A stretch of 64,000 bases of DNA from Prochlorococcus sp. AG-409-L21 (GCA_003215475.1 QCKH01000002.1:117958-181957); one strand, 5' to 3'. Positions 40,178-50,438 are shown, numbered from the stretch's first letter. Numbers and translations: made by a program. Notes: a model not told the origin generated them from the sequence alone.

Positions 40178-40801
40178 TCAAACAAACCAAGGTGGTTCAA
40201 AACCTGGCTTCCATTTAATATTGCATCCAATAGAAGGCTTCTGCTTAATAGAAACCTTTTGCGATTTCAAAACTGCATCTAAAGCATCTCTTAAATCTGA
40301 GCCAGTTGGCACAATATTGTTACCTGGTCTGCTTTCATCAAATTGTCCTCTATAAACTAATTCTTTTAAACCCGTAGAATCAAAGGAAGAGAATAAAAAG
40401 AAGTCAGGCGTACAAGCTGCTCTTAAAGACCTTGCAAAACTTTGGTCCAAATCCATCAAATAAGGAAACTTCCATCCATTTTTAGCTTTTTGTTTAGCTA
40501 AATACTCTGGTCCATCTTGAGGATGAGTTGCAAGAGAATTGCTTGAAACAGCAATTAATTGAATTTGATCACCATAATCCTTCTCCAACCTACTTAACTC
40601 ATCTTCAAGGTGCTTTACGAAAGGGCAATGTGCGCAAAGAATCATTATCAAAACTGGCTTCGCATCTAGCATATTGCTATTAAAATATTCGATAGAGTTC
40701 TCCAAAGAGCTGTATTTATCTGCTTCAATTTGAACCAAAGGCAAATCAAAAAATGGGAGTAAATGTTTTAAAGGCAGCATAGTTGATGCAGTTTTGACCA
40801 T
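40178..40801 (-). CDS. Thioredoxin-like (AhpC/TSA-fold) protein
   Basis: The 207-residue protein has a thioredoxin-fold core with an active-site-like CAHCPFVKHLEDEL motif (CxxC) around residues 56-69, then IQLIAVSSNSLATHPQDG and CTPDFFLF with the cis-Pro region. It resembles redoxins of the AhpC/TSA superfamily widely found in cyanobacteria. The target protein is unknown. It lies 40 bases upstream of the aminotransferase on the same strand. Confidence 0.82.
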   Translation of the reverse strand: MVKTASTMLPLKHLLPFFDLPLVQIEADKYSSLENSIEYFNSNMLDAKPVLIMILCAHCPFVKHLEDELSRLEKDYGDQIQLIAVSSNSLATHPQDGPEYLAKQKAKNGWKFPYLMDLDQSFARSLRAACTPDFFLFSSFDSTGLKELVYRGQFDESRPGNNIVPTGSDLRDALDAVLKSQKVSIKQKPSIGCNIKWKPGFEPPWFV

Positions 40802-40911
40802 ATTTAAAAAAGCTGCTCAATATTTTTCAGCAAAATTGTTTCCTAATTTATATACCTGAATGCCCCCTTAGTAGGAGACAATTATAAAACCTTTTCAATA
40901 ATTTGAAAAAG

Positions 40912-41694
40912 ATGCTTCTAGATCTAAGTGGTAAGAAAATCCTTGTAACAGGGATAGCTAACAATCGATCCATTGCATGGGGAATTGCCCAGCAACTCCA
41001 TGCAGGGGGAGCTGAATTAGGGATTACATATCTACCAGACGATAAAGGAAGATTTGAAGGCAAGGTTCGCGAGCTAACTGCTCCATTAAACCCAAGTTTA
41101 TTTTTACCTCTAAATGTACAAAATAATTCTCAAATTGAGGAAGTCTTCAACGAAATAAAAAGCAAATGGGGGAGATTAGACGGACTAGTTCATTGCCTTG
41201 CATTTGCTGGGAAAGAGGAATTAATCGGAGACTATAGTGCTACCACTTCGGAAGGGTTTTCAAGAGCTCTTGATATCAGTGCATATTCTCTTGCACCATT
41301 ATGTAAATATGCGAAGCCACTCTTTAGTGAAAAAGCAGGCGTTATTACTTTGACCTATCTAGGAGCAGAAAGAGCCATACCTAATTACAACGTTATGGGA
41401 GTTGCAAAAGCTGCACTAGAAGCATCTGTTCGATATCTTTCAGCAGAACTAGGTCCAGAAAAACAAGTAAGGGTTAACGCAATAAGTGCAGGTCCTATCA
41501 GGACTTTGGCCAGTTCAGCAATTGGTGGGATTCTTGAGATGATTCATAATGTCGAGGAGAAGGCACCTTTAAGGAGAACAGTCACTCAAATTGAAGTTGG
41601 AAATACTGCAGCATTTCTTCTTAGCGATCTTTCAAGTGGAATATCAGGTCAAACTATTTACGTGGATGCTGGATATTGCATTAACGGAATGTAA
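40912..41694 (+). CDS. fabI: Enoyl-[acyl-carrier-protein] reductase (NADH)
   Basis: FabI reduces enoyl-ACP in fatty acid elongation. The 260-residue product has the NADH-binding segment VTGIANNRSIAWGIAQQLH, the active-site Tyr and Lys in YNVMGVAKAALEASVRYL, and INGM at the very end. I chose the ATG at 40912; an upstream TTG (40903) would add three residues. hisB follows after 36 bases. Confidence 0.96.
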   Translation: MLLDLSGKKILVTGIANNRSIAWGIAQQLHAGGAELGITYLPDDKGRFEGKVRELTAPLNPSLFLPLNVQNNSQIEEVFNEIKSKWGRLDGLVHCLAFAGKEELIGDYSATTSEGFSRALDISAYSLAPLCKYAKPLFSEKAGVITLTYLGAERAIPNYNVMGVAKAALEASVRYLSAELGPEKQVRVNAISAGPIRTLASSAIGGILEMIHNVEEKAPLRRTVTQIEVGNTAAFLLSDLSSGISGQTIYVDAGYCINGM

Positions 41695-41730
41695 TTTAAG
41701 TGTCAACATAAACCTAGTTGGCTTATAGAT

Positions 41731-42339
41731 ATGAATTTGCAAAGACAAAGTGAGGTACATCGAGTTACTAATGAAACTGATGTAACTGTTCGATTAGGAA
41801 TTGATGGTTCAGGTAAATGCAATGTTTCCACTGGGATTGCTTTCCTTGACCATATGCTTCACCAGTTAGGGAGTCATGGCCTAATGGATTTAGAAATTAT
41901 TGCCAAAGGAGACACGCATATTGATGATCATCACACCAATGAGGATGTGGGCATATCTCTTGGTCAAGCTTTGTCAAAAGCTTTAGGGGACAGGAAAGGT
42001 ATTTACAGATTTGGGCACTTTACAGCGCCCCTGGATGAAGCACTTGTAGAAGTTGTTTTAGATTGTTCAGGGCGTCCTCACATTAATTATGAATTAGAAA
42101 TCCCAAATCAAAAAATTGGTTCATATGACACAGAATTGGTTAAGGAATTTTTTGTTGCAATTGCAAATAATAGTGGATTAACACTGCATATTCGGCAATT
42201 AAATGGGAGCAATTCTCACCATATTGTCGAAGCATGCTTTAAAGCATTTTCAAAAGCACTAAGAATGGCAGTAGAGCTGGATCCACGCAGAGAAGGGTCT
42301 ATCCCCAGCAGTAAAGGTGTTCTTGAACAGGCAGGTTAA
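41731..42339 (+). CDS. hisB: Imidazoleglycerol-phosphate dehydratase
   Basis: HisB dehydrates imidazole glycerol phosphate in histidine synthesis. The 202-residue product has the manganese-binding motifs [13 protein letters not shown] (about 39-51), [11 protein letters not shown] (about 70-80) and the C-terminal [18 protein letters not shown]. It is the monofunctional form, without the phosphatase domain of enterobacteria. Confidence 0.97.
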   Translation: MNLQRQSEVHRVTNETDVTVRLGIDGSGKCNVSTGIAFLDHMLHQLGSHGLMDLEIIAKGDTHIDDHHTNEDVGISLGQALSKALGDRKGIYRFGHFTAPLDEALVEVVLDCSGRPHINYELEIPNQKIGSYDTELVKEFFVAIANNSGLTLHIRQLNGSNSHHIVEACFKAFSKALRMAVELDPRREGSIPSSKGVLEQAG

Positions 42340-42423
42340 ACAAGTCAATTTCAACTCAAAAATATAGCTCGCGGTTTTAAAATTATTACGCGAGTATTAC
42401 TTAGATTCAATCAATCAATTTTC

Positions 42424-43923
42424 GTGTCTCAATCTGGAAGAACAGATGATTTACCTGGCAATTCCCTAGGGTTTAACCAGGAAGATTGGTCTAGTGCTTA
42501 TTGCAACGTAGAAAGAGAATGTACAAACCTGACATTAAAGATAATCAAAGGAGAAGTACCTAAGGAGCTTAACGGAACTTTCTACAAAAATGGGCCTGGG
42601 AAATTAGAGCGAAATGGTCAATGGATTCATCATCCATTTGATGGGGATGGAATGATCACCTCTCTAAATTTTAAAAATGGCATAGTTTCTTTTAATAATC
42701 GTTTTGTAAGGACAAAAGCTTGGGAAGAAGAAGAAAAAGCTGGGAAATTTCTTTATAGAGGAGTATTTGGAACAAAGAAATCGGGGCTAGGTATCTCCAA
42801 TGCATTTGATCTTCGTTTAAAAAATATTGCCAATACTAATGTCATAAAACTTGGGAACAAACTTCTAGCCCTATGGGAAGCGGCAGGGCCTCATGCACTA
42901 GATCCTAACTCGCTTGAAACTTATGGACTTTCAAACCTAGATGGTTTACTTGCTTCTAATGAAGCATTTAGTGCTCACCCTCGCTTCGATCCTGGGCATT
43001 TTACAGAGCCTAGGATGGTGACTTTTGGAGTAAAAACTGGTCCAAAAAGCACAATTAGATTAATGGAGTTTAAGACCCAAGGGGATAATGCAGGATCGTT
43101 AATAAGCGAAAGAAAAGACAATTTCAATGGATTTGCATTTCTACATGATTTTGCTATCACACCCAACTGGGCAATATTTCTACAAAATGCTATTAACTTC
43201 AACCCTTTACCCTTTATCTTAGGTCAAAAGGGAGCAGCACAATGCTTGAAATCCAAACCAAAGGAGAAAGCAAAATTCTGGCTAATTCCTAGGGATTCTG
43301 GTGATTTCTGTAAGCAAAGTCCAAGAATATTTGATGCACCAAGTGGATTTGTTTTTCATCATCTAAATGCATATGAAGAAGATAAAAGTATCATTGTCGA
43401 TAGTATTTTTTACAAAGATTTTCCAACAATAAAACCAAATGAAGATTTTAGAAAAGTTAACTTTAATAATCTGCCTGAAGGTATTTTAAAGAGGTGTAGA
43501 ATTAATTTATTAACAGCGGAAGTATACGAAGATAAATTAAGCAATCAATGTTGTGAGTTTGCAATGGTGAATCCCAAACTTCAAGGCCTTTCAGCTCAAT
43601 ATAGTTGGATGGCTACTGCAGAAGAAGAAACTGGTAATGGCCCTCTTCAGAAAATCAAAAAGTTTGATTTAATTAATAGAAAATCTCATTTCTGGAGTGC
43701 CGCTCCAAGAGGATTTGTTAGCGAGCCAGTTATGGTTCCTAAAAAATCTTCAATTATTGAGGATGATGGTTGGGTATTGGTTTTAATCTGGAATGGAGAA
43801 CTCAAGCAAACTCAATTAGTTATTTTAAACTCAAATAATTTAAGCCATCAAGCAACATTAGAAATACCTATAAATATTCCTCATGGTTTACATGGGAGTT
43901 GGGTTAACTCTGAAGAACTTTAA
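42424..43923 (+). CDS. Carotenoid cleavage oxygenase (apocarotenoid oxygenase family)
   Basis: The 499-residue protein belongs to the non-haem-iron carotenoid cleavage family. Candidate iron-ligand histidines are visible: H185 (FSAHPRFDP), H241 (FLHDFAITP), H312/H313 (FVFHHLNAYEED) and H490 (NIPHGLHGSW). The start codon is GTG at 42424, giving MSQSGRTDD. It may cleave beta-apocarotenals to retinal as in Synechocystis, but the substrate is not determined. It follows hisB with an 84-base spacer. Confidence 0.92.
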   Translation: MSQSGRTDDLPGNSLGFNQEDWSSAYCNVERECTNLTLKIIKGEVPKELNGTFYKNGPGKLERNGQWIHHPFDGDGMITSLNFKNGIVSFNNRFVRTKAWEEEEKAGKFLYRGVFGTKKSGLGISNAFDLRLKNIANTNVIKLGNKLLALWEAAGPHALDPNSLETYGLSNLDGLLASNEAFSAHPRFDPGHFTEPRMVTFGVKTGPKSTIRLMEFKTQGDNAGSLISERKDNFNGFAFLHDFAITPNWAIFLQNAINFNPLPFILGQKGAAQCLKSKPKEKAKFWLIPRDSGDFCKQSPRIFDAPSGFVFHHLNAYEEDKSIIVDSIFYKDFPTIKPNEDFRKVNFNNLPEGILKRCRINLLTAEVYEDKLSNQCCEFAMVNPKLQGLSAQYSWMATAEEETGNGPLQKIKKFDLINRKSHFWSAAPRGFVSEPVMVPKKSSIIEDDGWVLVLIWNGELKQTQLVILNSNNLSHQATLEIPINIPHGLHGSWVNSEEL

Positions 43924-43934
43924 TTACTAAATTA

Positions 43935-44537
43935 TCAAAACTTAAAGATCTCTTTCAACCCTGGGATTAATGCACTAAATGCCCTCCCACGATGGCTAAA
44001 AACTTTCTTCTGATTGGGAGACATTTGGGAGAAAGTTAACCCAGTACCATCCACTTGAAAAACAGGGTCATAACCAAACCCAAATTCTCCTATTGGCTCC
44101 CTTAAGATCACACCATTACATCTACCCTCCACTTCAAATAAAATCTCCCCTTTAGGAGAAGCAAGACAAAGCGAAGCAGAAAAAAATGCACTGCGATTAT
44201 CAAAGGACTTCAATTCTTTCAACAAGCGACCAATCCTTTCTGAATCACTATTTCCATATCTTGAAGAATAAATTCCAGGCGCTCCATCCAAAGCAAAAAC
44301 ACTTAATCCAGAGTCATCTGAAAGAGCTATTTCACCTGTAGCCAAAGCTGCTTCAATCGCTTTTAAGCGGGAATTCTCAGCGAAAGTAGAACCTGTTTCA
44401 GTAACAACTAAGTCCTTAGGTTGACCAAGAACAATTAAAGGAAAATCAGACAACAATTCTTTAAACTCATTGATTTTTCCTATATTGCTACTAGCAATAA
44501 CAAGTTTAGGCTTCATTATTTTCTGAAACAAGTTCAT
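43935..44537 (-). CDS. rdgB: RdgB/HAM1 family non-canonical purine NTP pyrophosphatase
   Basis: This enzyme hydrolyses dITP/XTP to keep abnormal purines out of DNA. The 200-residue product has the family start KLVIASSNIGKINEFKELL, LSDDSGLSVFALDGAPGIYSSRY, and the FGYDPVF motif near the C-terminus. The ATG overlaps the stop of the upstream hexomutase (ATGA), favouring this start over the one 21 bases later (MKPKL). Confidence 0.93.
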   Translation of the reverse strand: MNLFQKIMKPKLVIASSNIGKINEFKELLSDFPLIVLGQPKDLVVTETGSTFAENSRLKAIEAALATGEIALSDDSGLSVFALDGAPGIYSSRYGNSDSERIGRLLKELKSFDNRSAFFSASLCLASPKGEILFEVEGRCNGVILREPIGEFGFGYDPVFQVDGTGLTFSQMSPNQKKVFSHRGRAFSALIPGLKEIFKF

Positions 44538-46009
44538 ATTTGTAAGGAAAAATCCTTAGCCCAAGCCAAAGTTCTAGCAACTTCTTTTTGATTGGGGGCT
44601 TCACAATAAATTCTTAGTAAAGGTTCTGTACCTGAGAAACGAAACATCAACCAATTTCTTTCCCCAAACCTTAGTTTGAATCCATCTAAATCAATAACTT
44701 CTTGAACTTTCTTATCTGCAACTAAAGAAGGAGGGCTTTTTCTCAAAAATTCTTCAACTCTTTGCCTGGAATCAATATCGCGAAGTTGAAGATCAATTCG
44801 ATCGTAAAAACTTTTACCTATTTGCTTTAACAAACTATCTATACGAACCCCTAAAGGTTTTCCCTCATAAACAATAGCCTCGAGTAAAAGCAATGCCGCA
44901 TATAAAGCATCTCGTTCTGGCAGATGATCTCCAAAACCTATTCCACCAGATTCCTCGCCACCAAGCAAAGTTTGTCTACGTAGCATTTCCTGAGCTATAT
45001 ATTTAAATCCAACTGGACACTCAACAAGTTCTCGGCCAAATTTTTCTGTAATTGAACTAATACCATCTGAACAACTAACAGTTTTAATGACACAACCAGG
45101 TAAATGCCTTACTCCAGCCATATGCTCAATAAAAAGAGGTATTAATAATTGAGTACTACAAAATCTACCGTTTTCGTCTATAGCAGCTATACGATCTCCA
45201 TCTCCATCAAAAACTAAACCAATAGCTGGATTACCTTCTCTAGAAAAAGCTTTAGTGCTAGCGATTAGTTCTTTCAGATTTTTTGCAAGTGGTTCAGGCG
45301 AATTACCTCCAAACAACGGATCACGACTTATTCGTATTTCTTTCAAAAAATCATTCGACTCACTTCCAAAAATTTCTTTTAAACAACCTGCTGCTGAACC
45401 ATGCATTGAATCAACTATCACTTTTAAACCCATCTTTCTAATCCCTTTTAACAGACTAGAAAGATCTATTTTCCTTTGTAATTCGATTAAATGTCTCTGA
45501 CGACATTGAAACCTTTGAATATCTGCTTCAGCGGAGATGGCAATTCCTCCTGCTAACATTCTTTCTTCAACAGACTTAGTAAAACCTTCATCAACGGAAC
45601 TGCCTAGAGGCCCTTTTATTTTCAATCCCAACCATTCTGGTGGATTATGACTTGCTGTAATTACTAATGCTCCTAAAGCTTGATTTTCAACTACAGCCCA
45701 GCTGCAAGATGGAGTGGTTACCGGAGTATCTGCTAATAATGGCTGTACATTATAGCCTTTTAGAGCTACTGCAATTGCCTCTGCAAACTCAGGAGCAAGA
45801 AACCTACAGTCATAACCTATAACCACTTTATTAGTTAAACCACTCGTACCTCTAAAAAGCATCTCTTGTGTTGCAGCCTCAGCTACAAGCAAAAGTCTTT
45901 CAAGAGTAATATCAATACCTAAGACACCTCTCCAGCCATCAGTTCCAAATTTAATTGGTGCTGCTTCAGATCTCATAAAATTTTTTACACACAAAAATAA
46001 CTTACTCAA
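44534..46009 (-). CDS. Phosphoglucomutase/phosphomannomutase family enzyme
   Basis: The 491-residue alpha-D-phosphohexomutase has the phosphoserine loop ITASHNPP (S120 counting from the first ATG), the metal site DGDGDR and the sugar loop GEESGGIGFGDH, then the C-terminal RFSGTEPLLRIYCEA phosphate-binding motif. Starts at 46009 or, more plausibly, at 45976 (MRSEAAPIKFGTDGWRG). It supplies sugar-1-phosphates for glycogen or envelope synthesis. It is coupled to the rdgB-like gene. Confidence 0.92.
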   Translation of the reverse strand: MSKLFLCVKNFMRSEAAPIKFGTDGWRGVLGIDITLERLLLVAEAATQEMLFRGTSGLTNKVVIGYDCRFLAPEFAEAIAVALKGYNVQPLLADTPVTTPSCSWAVVENQALGALVITASHNPPEWLGLKIKGPLGSSVDEGFTKSVEERMLAGGIAISAEADIQRFQCRQRHLIELQRKIDLSSLLKGIRKMGLKVIVDSMHGSAAGCLKEIFGSESNDFLKEIRISRDPLFGGNSPEPLAKNLKELIASTKAFSREGNPAIGLVFDGDGDRIAAIDENGRFCSTQLLIPLFIEHMAGVRHLPGCVIKTVSCSDGISSITEKFGRELVECPVGFKYIAQEMLRRQTLLGGEESGGIGFGDHLPERDALYAALLLLEAIVYEGKPLGVRIDSLLKQIGKSFYDRIDLQLRDIDSRQRVEEFLRKSPPSLVADKKVQEVIDLDGFKLRFGERNWLMFRFSGTEPLLRIYCEAPNQKEVARTLAWAKDFSLQI

Positions 46010-46040
46010 GTTGCTGGCAACACTAAATTAATCTACTTAT

Positions 46041-47501
46041 ATGATTAAACCAATATTAGAAAAGAACGTAATAACTGATCGAGCACTATGCAGCTGGGTT
46101 CGTTGTAAAAGGAAAGCCTGGTTGGACCTAAATGAACAAAGTGACAAAAAAATTTGGTCAGCTCATAGAGCACTTCAACTGGAACACCAATATAAAAGTC
46201 TATTTGCATTTAGCAATAAAATTTCTGATAGAGGGTTAGAGGCTTTCAAAAAAGGAGCCCAAGTAGTTGTTGGCGTAAGGCTTAAAGGTATTAGTCCCAA
46301 TGGTTCATCACTTGAGGCGCATCCTCAATTACTACAAAAGATAAAAGGGCAAAGTTGCTGGGGAAATTTTTCTTATATACCAGTTTTGGTACGTCAAGGA
46401 CGCAGGCTAAAAAGAGAGCATCGGTTGTCGATTGCATTATGGGGATATTTATTAGAACAATTGCAACAAAAAACAGTTAATCATGGTCTTGTTATATCAC
46501 TAACAAAAAAAAAGTTAGAAATAGAAGAAATGATTCTTACAAAGCAAGTTAAAAATGAATTATTTGATGCATTGAAAAGACTCAACAAAGATATTTCCAA
46601 AAACAACCAACCTGGCCTAACATCTGATAGAAAAAAATGCAACCTATGTTGCTGGAAAAAAGTATGTGATGAAAAAGCCAATCAAGAGGGTGATTTAAGT
46701 GAAGTGAGTGGAATTGGAGCGAAAAGAAGAGAGTTTCTTCATCAAATAGGTATTAATAATATTACTCAGCTTGCATTAACTAATAAAGATTATTTAGCAA
46801 GAAAGTTTAAACCTTATAGTCAGCAAAATGTCAATATTTCTGATAGCCTTATTAGGCAAGCAAGAGTGCAAAAGAATCTTTCTGCGGAAAGAGTAAGCAC
46901 TAAAATGGTTTTACCTGAACTTAAATCTGCTAAAGAAATTTTATTGTATGATATAGAATCAGACCCAGATGAAAATCATGATTTTTTGCATGGATTCTTA
47001 TACCTTAAAAGAAATAAGTATGAAGAATGGTCATTAGTTGCTGCAGAATATCAACCAATATTAAATCTAAAAGCAGGGTGCGAGGAGATACTTTGGGGAA
47101 AAATTAAAAGCAAAATTAATTCTTCAGAAAATTTCCCTATACTTCATTATGGAGAAACAGAATATCTTTCTATTTATAATTTAGCTAAAAACCAAGGAGA
47201 GAATGAAAATGAACTCAACATTTTGAAGCTTAGGTTTATAGATATTCATGCAAGGTTAAAAGAAGGTTGGGTTTTGCCTGTGGAGAATTATACATTAAAA
47301 TCTATAGCAAAATGGCTTAACTTTAAATGGACTAAAAATAGCACTAATGGTGCTAAAGCATTACTTTGGTGGAGGCAATGGGGTAAATCAATTTCCGAAG
47401 GAAAAGAAAATTCAAATAAATTAAAATGGATTTTGGAATATAACAAAGATGATTGTATTGCTACTTGGGAGATTGCTAAATGGATTCTCAGTCAAAACTA
47501 G
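46041..47501 (+). CDS. RecB-like nuclease (TM0106 family) with Fe-S-type cysteines
   Basis: The 486-residue protein resembles the TM0106 family of putative nucleases. Cysteines near both ends of the N-terminal half (CSWVRCKRKAWLD at about 17-29 and CNLCCWKKVCDE at about 201-212) resemble the split [4Fe-4S] ligand set of AddB/Cas4-type nucleases. A helix-hairpin-helix-like segment (VSGIGAKRREFLHQIGI) follows, and an RNase H-like C-terminus has LLYDIESDPD and YNKDDCIATWEIA. The biological role is unknown. It overlaps the convergent ygfZ by 14 bases. Confidence 0.8.
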   Translation: MIKPILEKNVITDRALCSWVRCKRKAWLDLNEQSDKKIWSAHRALQLEHQYKSLFAFSNKISDRGLEAFKKGAQVVVGVRLKGISPNGSSLEAHPQLLQKIKGQSCWGNFSYIPVLVRQGRRLKREHRLSIALWGYLLEQLQQKTVNHGLVISLTKKKLEIEEMILTKQVKNELFDALKRLNKDISKNNQPGLTSDRKKCNLCCWKKVCDEKANQEGDLSEVSGIGAKRREFLHQIGINNITQLALTNKDYLARKFKPYSQQNVNISDSLIRQARVQKNLSAERVSTKMVLPELKSAKEILLYDIESDPDENHDFLHGFLYLKRNKYEEWSLVAAEYQPILNLKAGCEEILWGKIKSKINSSENFPILHYGETEYLSIYNLAKNQGENENELNILKLRFIDIHARLKEGWVLPVENYTLKSIAKWLNFKWTKNSTNGAKALLWWRQWGKSISEGKENSNKLKWILEYNKDDCIATWEIAKWILSQN

Positions 47502-48336
47502 GACTACTAAAGCCTATGGGTTTTTGTAATTTTAATATTTGAGAGTGATCAATTAACTCTATTTCTTTAAATGAAATATATTTCTGTCTAATCAAAGCTA
47601 GTCCTATTGTTAAGGAATTACTCAGTTTCATAGACGAAGTGATAAAGCCTGCCTTTGAGACATCATTAGGGTTTTCTTCAGATTCAATAAGTAATGCATC
47701 TCCTGGATTTATTTCTTGAGTTGTACTGAAAAATCTTAGTTGATGCTTTAGCCTTCCAACATTAGCAAGTTTAGAGAGAGTTTCTTGTCCTAAATAACAA
47801 CCTTTCTCAAGATTTACTAAATCCCCTAATCCTAACTCAAAAGGATTATTTTCTCCATTTATCTCAAGAGAGCTACTTGGGAAACCTTGCTTGATCTTCC
47901 ATTCTTCAATAATTATATCATCTGCTAAATGTAGATCATTAAATTTTTCAGGTCTCAATTGATTTGGAAAAATCCATTCCGTATCTGTTTCTTTCCATGA
48001 TTTTCTAATACTAATCTCTTGAACTCTTCTTATTTTTCCAGAATTAATTATATGAACATTATCAGCAGGGAAAATAACCTTTTGAAAACCATCGATCAAC
48101 TCATCAACTTTTCCAGATAGTACTAAGAAATAAAGATTATCATCAATTACTTTGATTTCTAAAATCGCTTTTAATCTTCCAATTGGTGATAACCAACAAG
48201 TGCGCATAAGAGATTGATTCTGAATGCTAAGTATATCTGCAGTTGTCTGGCCATTAAGAAATTTCTTACTATTTACCCCCTTCAATTCAAACAATGGGAA
48301 AGAGAAGTCCCACAAATAAGTTTCTAAAGAAATCAC
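47488..48336 (-). CDS. ygfZ: Folate-binding protein YgfZ/GcvT-like
   Basis: YgfZ supports assembly or repair of some iron-sulphur proteins with tetrahydrofolate. The 282-residue product has the diagnostic motif [12 protein letters not shown] and the GcvT-fold start [25 protein letters not shown]. The ATG overlaps the pyrE stop by 4 bases (ATGA). It is convergent with the nuclease gene. Confidence 0.9.
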   Translation of the reverse strand: MISLETYLWDFSFPLFELKGVNSKKFLNGQTTADILSIQNQSLMRTCWLSPIGRLKAILEIKVIDDNLYFLVLSGKVDELIDGFQKVIFPADNVHIINSGKIRRVQEISIRKSWKETDTEWIFPNQLRPEKFNDLHLADDIIIEEWKIKQGFPSSSLEINGENNPFELGLGDLVNLEKGCYLGQETLSKLANVGRLKHQLRFFSTTQEINPGDALLIESEENPNDVSKAGFITSSMKLSNSLTIGLALIRQKYISFKEIELIDHSQILKLQKPIGFSSPSFD

Positions 48337-48917
48337 ATTAATCTCTCATTAAATTTTTTTAAAACATCTTCAAGTAAAAACAAGCTAATCAAATCCAGAC
48401 CTCTTTTCTTGATTTCCTGTTCTCCTCCCTCTTGCCTATCAACAATAGCGACAATTCTTTCAACAAGATATCCAGCTTCTTGAAGTTGAGCAACTGCCTT
48501 TAAAGAAGATCCTCCAGTAGTAATTACATCTTCTAAAACAGTTATCAAAGAGCCTGCCGGAGGAAGAGGCCCCTCAAGCCAAGCGGTTGTTCCATGGCCT
48601 TTTGGTTCTTTTCTTACAATAAGTGCATCCAGAGCCCTTCCAGATAGAGCAGCTGCCATTGCTACAGAACTAACCAATGGATCCCCCCCCAGAGTGATTC
48701 CTGCCACTGCTGAAGCTCTAGGATCTATGTTTTCAAGCATAATTTTGCTTAACAAAAAAAGCCCCTGGCCACTAAGAGTAACCGGCTTACAGTTGACATA
48801 GTGATTACTTTTTCTACCCGAGGATAAAGTGAAGTCACCATATCTATATGCATTAGCTGCAAGAAGATTTAGAAGCTTTTCTCGAGCAGCCTCACTAGAT
48901 TCAAAAGTTAAATTCAT
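48333..48917 (-). CDS. pyrE: Orotate phosphoribosyltransferase
   Basis: PyrE makes orotidine-5'-phosphate from orotate and PRPP in pyrimidine synthesis. The 194-residue product has the PRPP-binding motif [16 protein letters not shown] and the substrate segment [19 protein letters not shown]. Start is the ATG at 48917. It is translationally coupled to ygfZ. Confidence 0.96.
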   Translation of the reverse strand: MNLTFESSEAAREKLLNLLAANAYRYGDFTLSSGRKSNHYVNCKPVTLSGQGLFLLSKIMLENIDPRASAVAGITLGGDPLVSSVAMAAALSGRALDALIVRKEPKGHGTTAWLEGPLPPAGSLITVLEDVITTGGSSLKAVAQLQEAGYLVERIVAIVDRQEGGEQEIKKRGLDLISLFLLEDVLKKFNERLM

Positions 48918-49033
48918 TAGGAAAGTGACATCTTTGGAACATTGAATGACATCATCTGCTTAGCTTCTAATTATTATTACTTAGTAAGGTCTTCAAATTC
49001 ACCAAGGACCATTTTTTAAATTCCTTCAACCTA

Positions 49034-49106
49034 GGGGGTGTAGCAATCTGGTGAATGCAGCGAACTCATAATTCGCCTTAGGCGAGTTCGATCCTCGCCA
49101 CCCCCA
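49034..49106 (+). tRNA. tRNA with CAU anticodon (elongator Met, or Ile2)
   Basis: A 73-base cloverleaf: acceptor stem GGGGGTG/CACCCCC with discriminator A, anticodon stem GCGAA/TTCGC around CAT (49067-49069), and T arm GCGAG-TTCGATC-CTCGC. The D arm (GCA-ATCTGGTGAA-TGC) is atypical, with only about three pairs. A paired first base and no run of three G-C pairs in the anticodon stem argue against initiator tRNA. Whether it is Met or lysidine-modified Ile2 cannot be settled from the anticodon. CCA is not encoded. Confidence 0.9.
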
Positions 49107-49120
49107 TTTTTCAATCATTA

Positions 49121-50404
49121 ATGCAGTTTCTTTTACTCGGAATATTAATTGCCTTGACTGCTTTTTTTGCATCCGGGGAATTAGCGGTTCTGCGAATAAG
49201 ACCTAGTCGTGTTGAAACACTTCTAGAAAATAAAGAATCTGGGGCAAATTCTCTTCAAAGACTACAAAGGAAGCTACGAAGAGTCTTAATGGTTACTCAA
49301 TTAGGAGTTACTCTTGCATTAGTCGGAATAGGATGGTCAATAAATGATTTATCTTTCAATTGGTGGGCTCCTAAAAGTGAAATAAGACATACATGGGAAG
49401 TAATTTTATTTATTTTTATTGTGATACTTTTAACATTAATTGGAGGGCTTATTCCCAAGGCTTTAGTTCTCAACAGGCCTGAATCAGCAGCACTGAATCT
49501 TGCCCCCCCATTAGAATTTATAACAAGAATAATTGCACCACTTCTGTTTCTTTTAGAAAAGGTTTTCTCTGCAACTTTAAGAATATTTGGACTCAATACA
49601 AAATGGGATTCTCTTGTCTCAGCATTGTCTGCAGGAGAACTAGAGAACTTAATTGAACGAGGAGGAGTAACTGGGCTCCGTCCTGATGAAAAAAATATTT
49701 TGGAAGGAGTTTTTGCATTACGTGATACTCAAGTGAGAGAAATTATGGTCCCCAGATCAGGAATGGTGACTCTTCCAAGCAATGTTAAATTTGCGCAGTT
49801 AATGCAAGAAGTTCACTCTAGTCGACATGCTCGTTTCTTGGTGACTGATAAATCTCTCGATCAAGTCTTAGGGGTATTAGACCTTCGTCAATTAGCTGAT
49901 CCAATCTCTAAAGGAGAACTGCAATTAAATACACCATTGACAAAATATATACAACCCGTGCCAAAAATACTTGAAACTTGCACATTGGAAAAAATTCTAC
50001 CTCTAATCAAAAGTGGCAACCCTTTTTTATTAGTTGTTGATGAGCATGGTGGGACAGAAGGTTTAATAACTTCTGCCGACTTAACAGGTGAAATCGTTGG
50101 AGATGAGATTGAGTTCAAGAAAGATCCTTTTTTAAAACAAATTTCCGTAAAGCCTGAAAAATGGCTTTCCGCAGGAGATTTAGAAATTTTAGAAATCAAT
50201 CGCCAATTAAACATTGATTTACCAGAAGCAACTGGCTATTACACAATCGCAGGCTTTCTCCTGGAAAGATTTCAGCAAGTCCCTTCTAAGGGTGATTCTC
50301 TGATAGAAAATGGAGTGAAGTTCGAAATTACCTCTATGTGCGGTCCTAGAATTGAGACAGTAAAAGTAGTCTTGCCACCAAAAGCTTCAAAAAAAGATAT
50401 TTAA
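49121..50404 (+). CDS. CNNM/HlyC-CorC family membrane protein with CBS domains
   Basis: The 427-residue protein has an N-terminal DUF21 membrane domain with about four spans (LLLGILIALTAFFASGELAVL, then VTQLGVTLALVGIGW and later helices), followed by paired CBS domains (VREIMVPRSGMVTLP, LVVDEHGGTEGLITSADL) and a C-terminal CorC-HlyC domain. Such proteins are linked to magnesium or cobalt homeostasis. It begins 14 bases after the CAU tRNA. Confidence 0.9.
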   Translation: MQFLLLGILIALTAFFASGELAVLRIRPSRVETLLENKESGANSLQRLQRKLRRVLMVTQLGVTLALVGIGWSINDLSFNWWAPKSEIRHTWEVILFIFIVILLTLIGGLIPKALVLNRPESAALNLAPPLEFITRIIAPLLFLLEKVFSATLRIFGLNTKWDSLVSALSAGELENLIERGGVTGLRPDEKNILEGVFALRDTQVREIMVPRSGMVTLPSNVKFAQLMQEVHSSRHARFLVTDKSLDQVLGVLDLRQLADPISKGELQLNTPLTKYIQPVPKILETCTLEKILPLIKSGNPFLLVVDEHGGTEGLITSADLTGEIVGDEIEFKKDPFLKQISVKPEKWLSAGDLEILEINRQLNIDLPEATGYYTIAGFLLERFQQVPSKGDSLIENGVKFEITSMCGPRIETVKVVLPPKASKKDI

Positions 50405-50438
50405 ACGATATTCTCTTAAATAATACGATGAAATCAAC

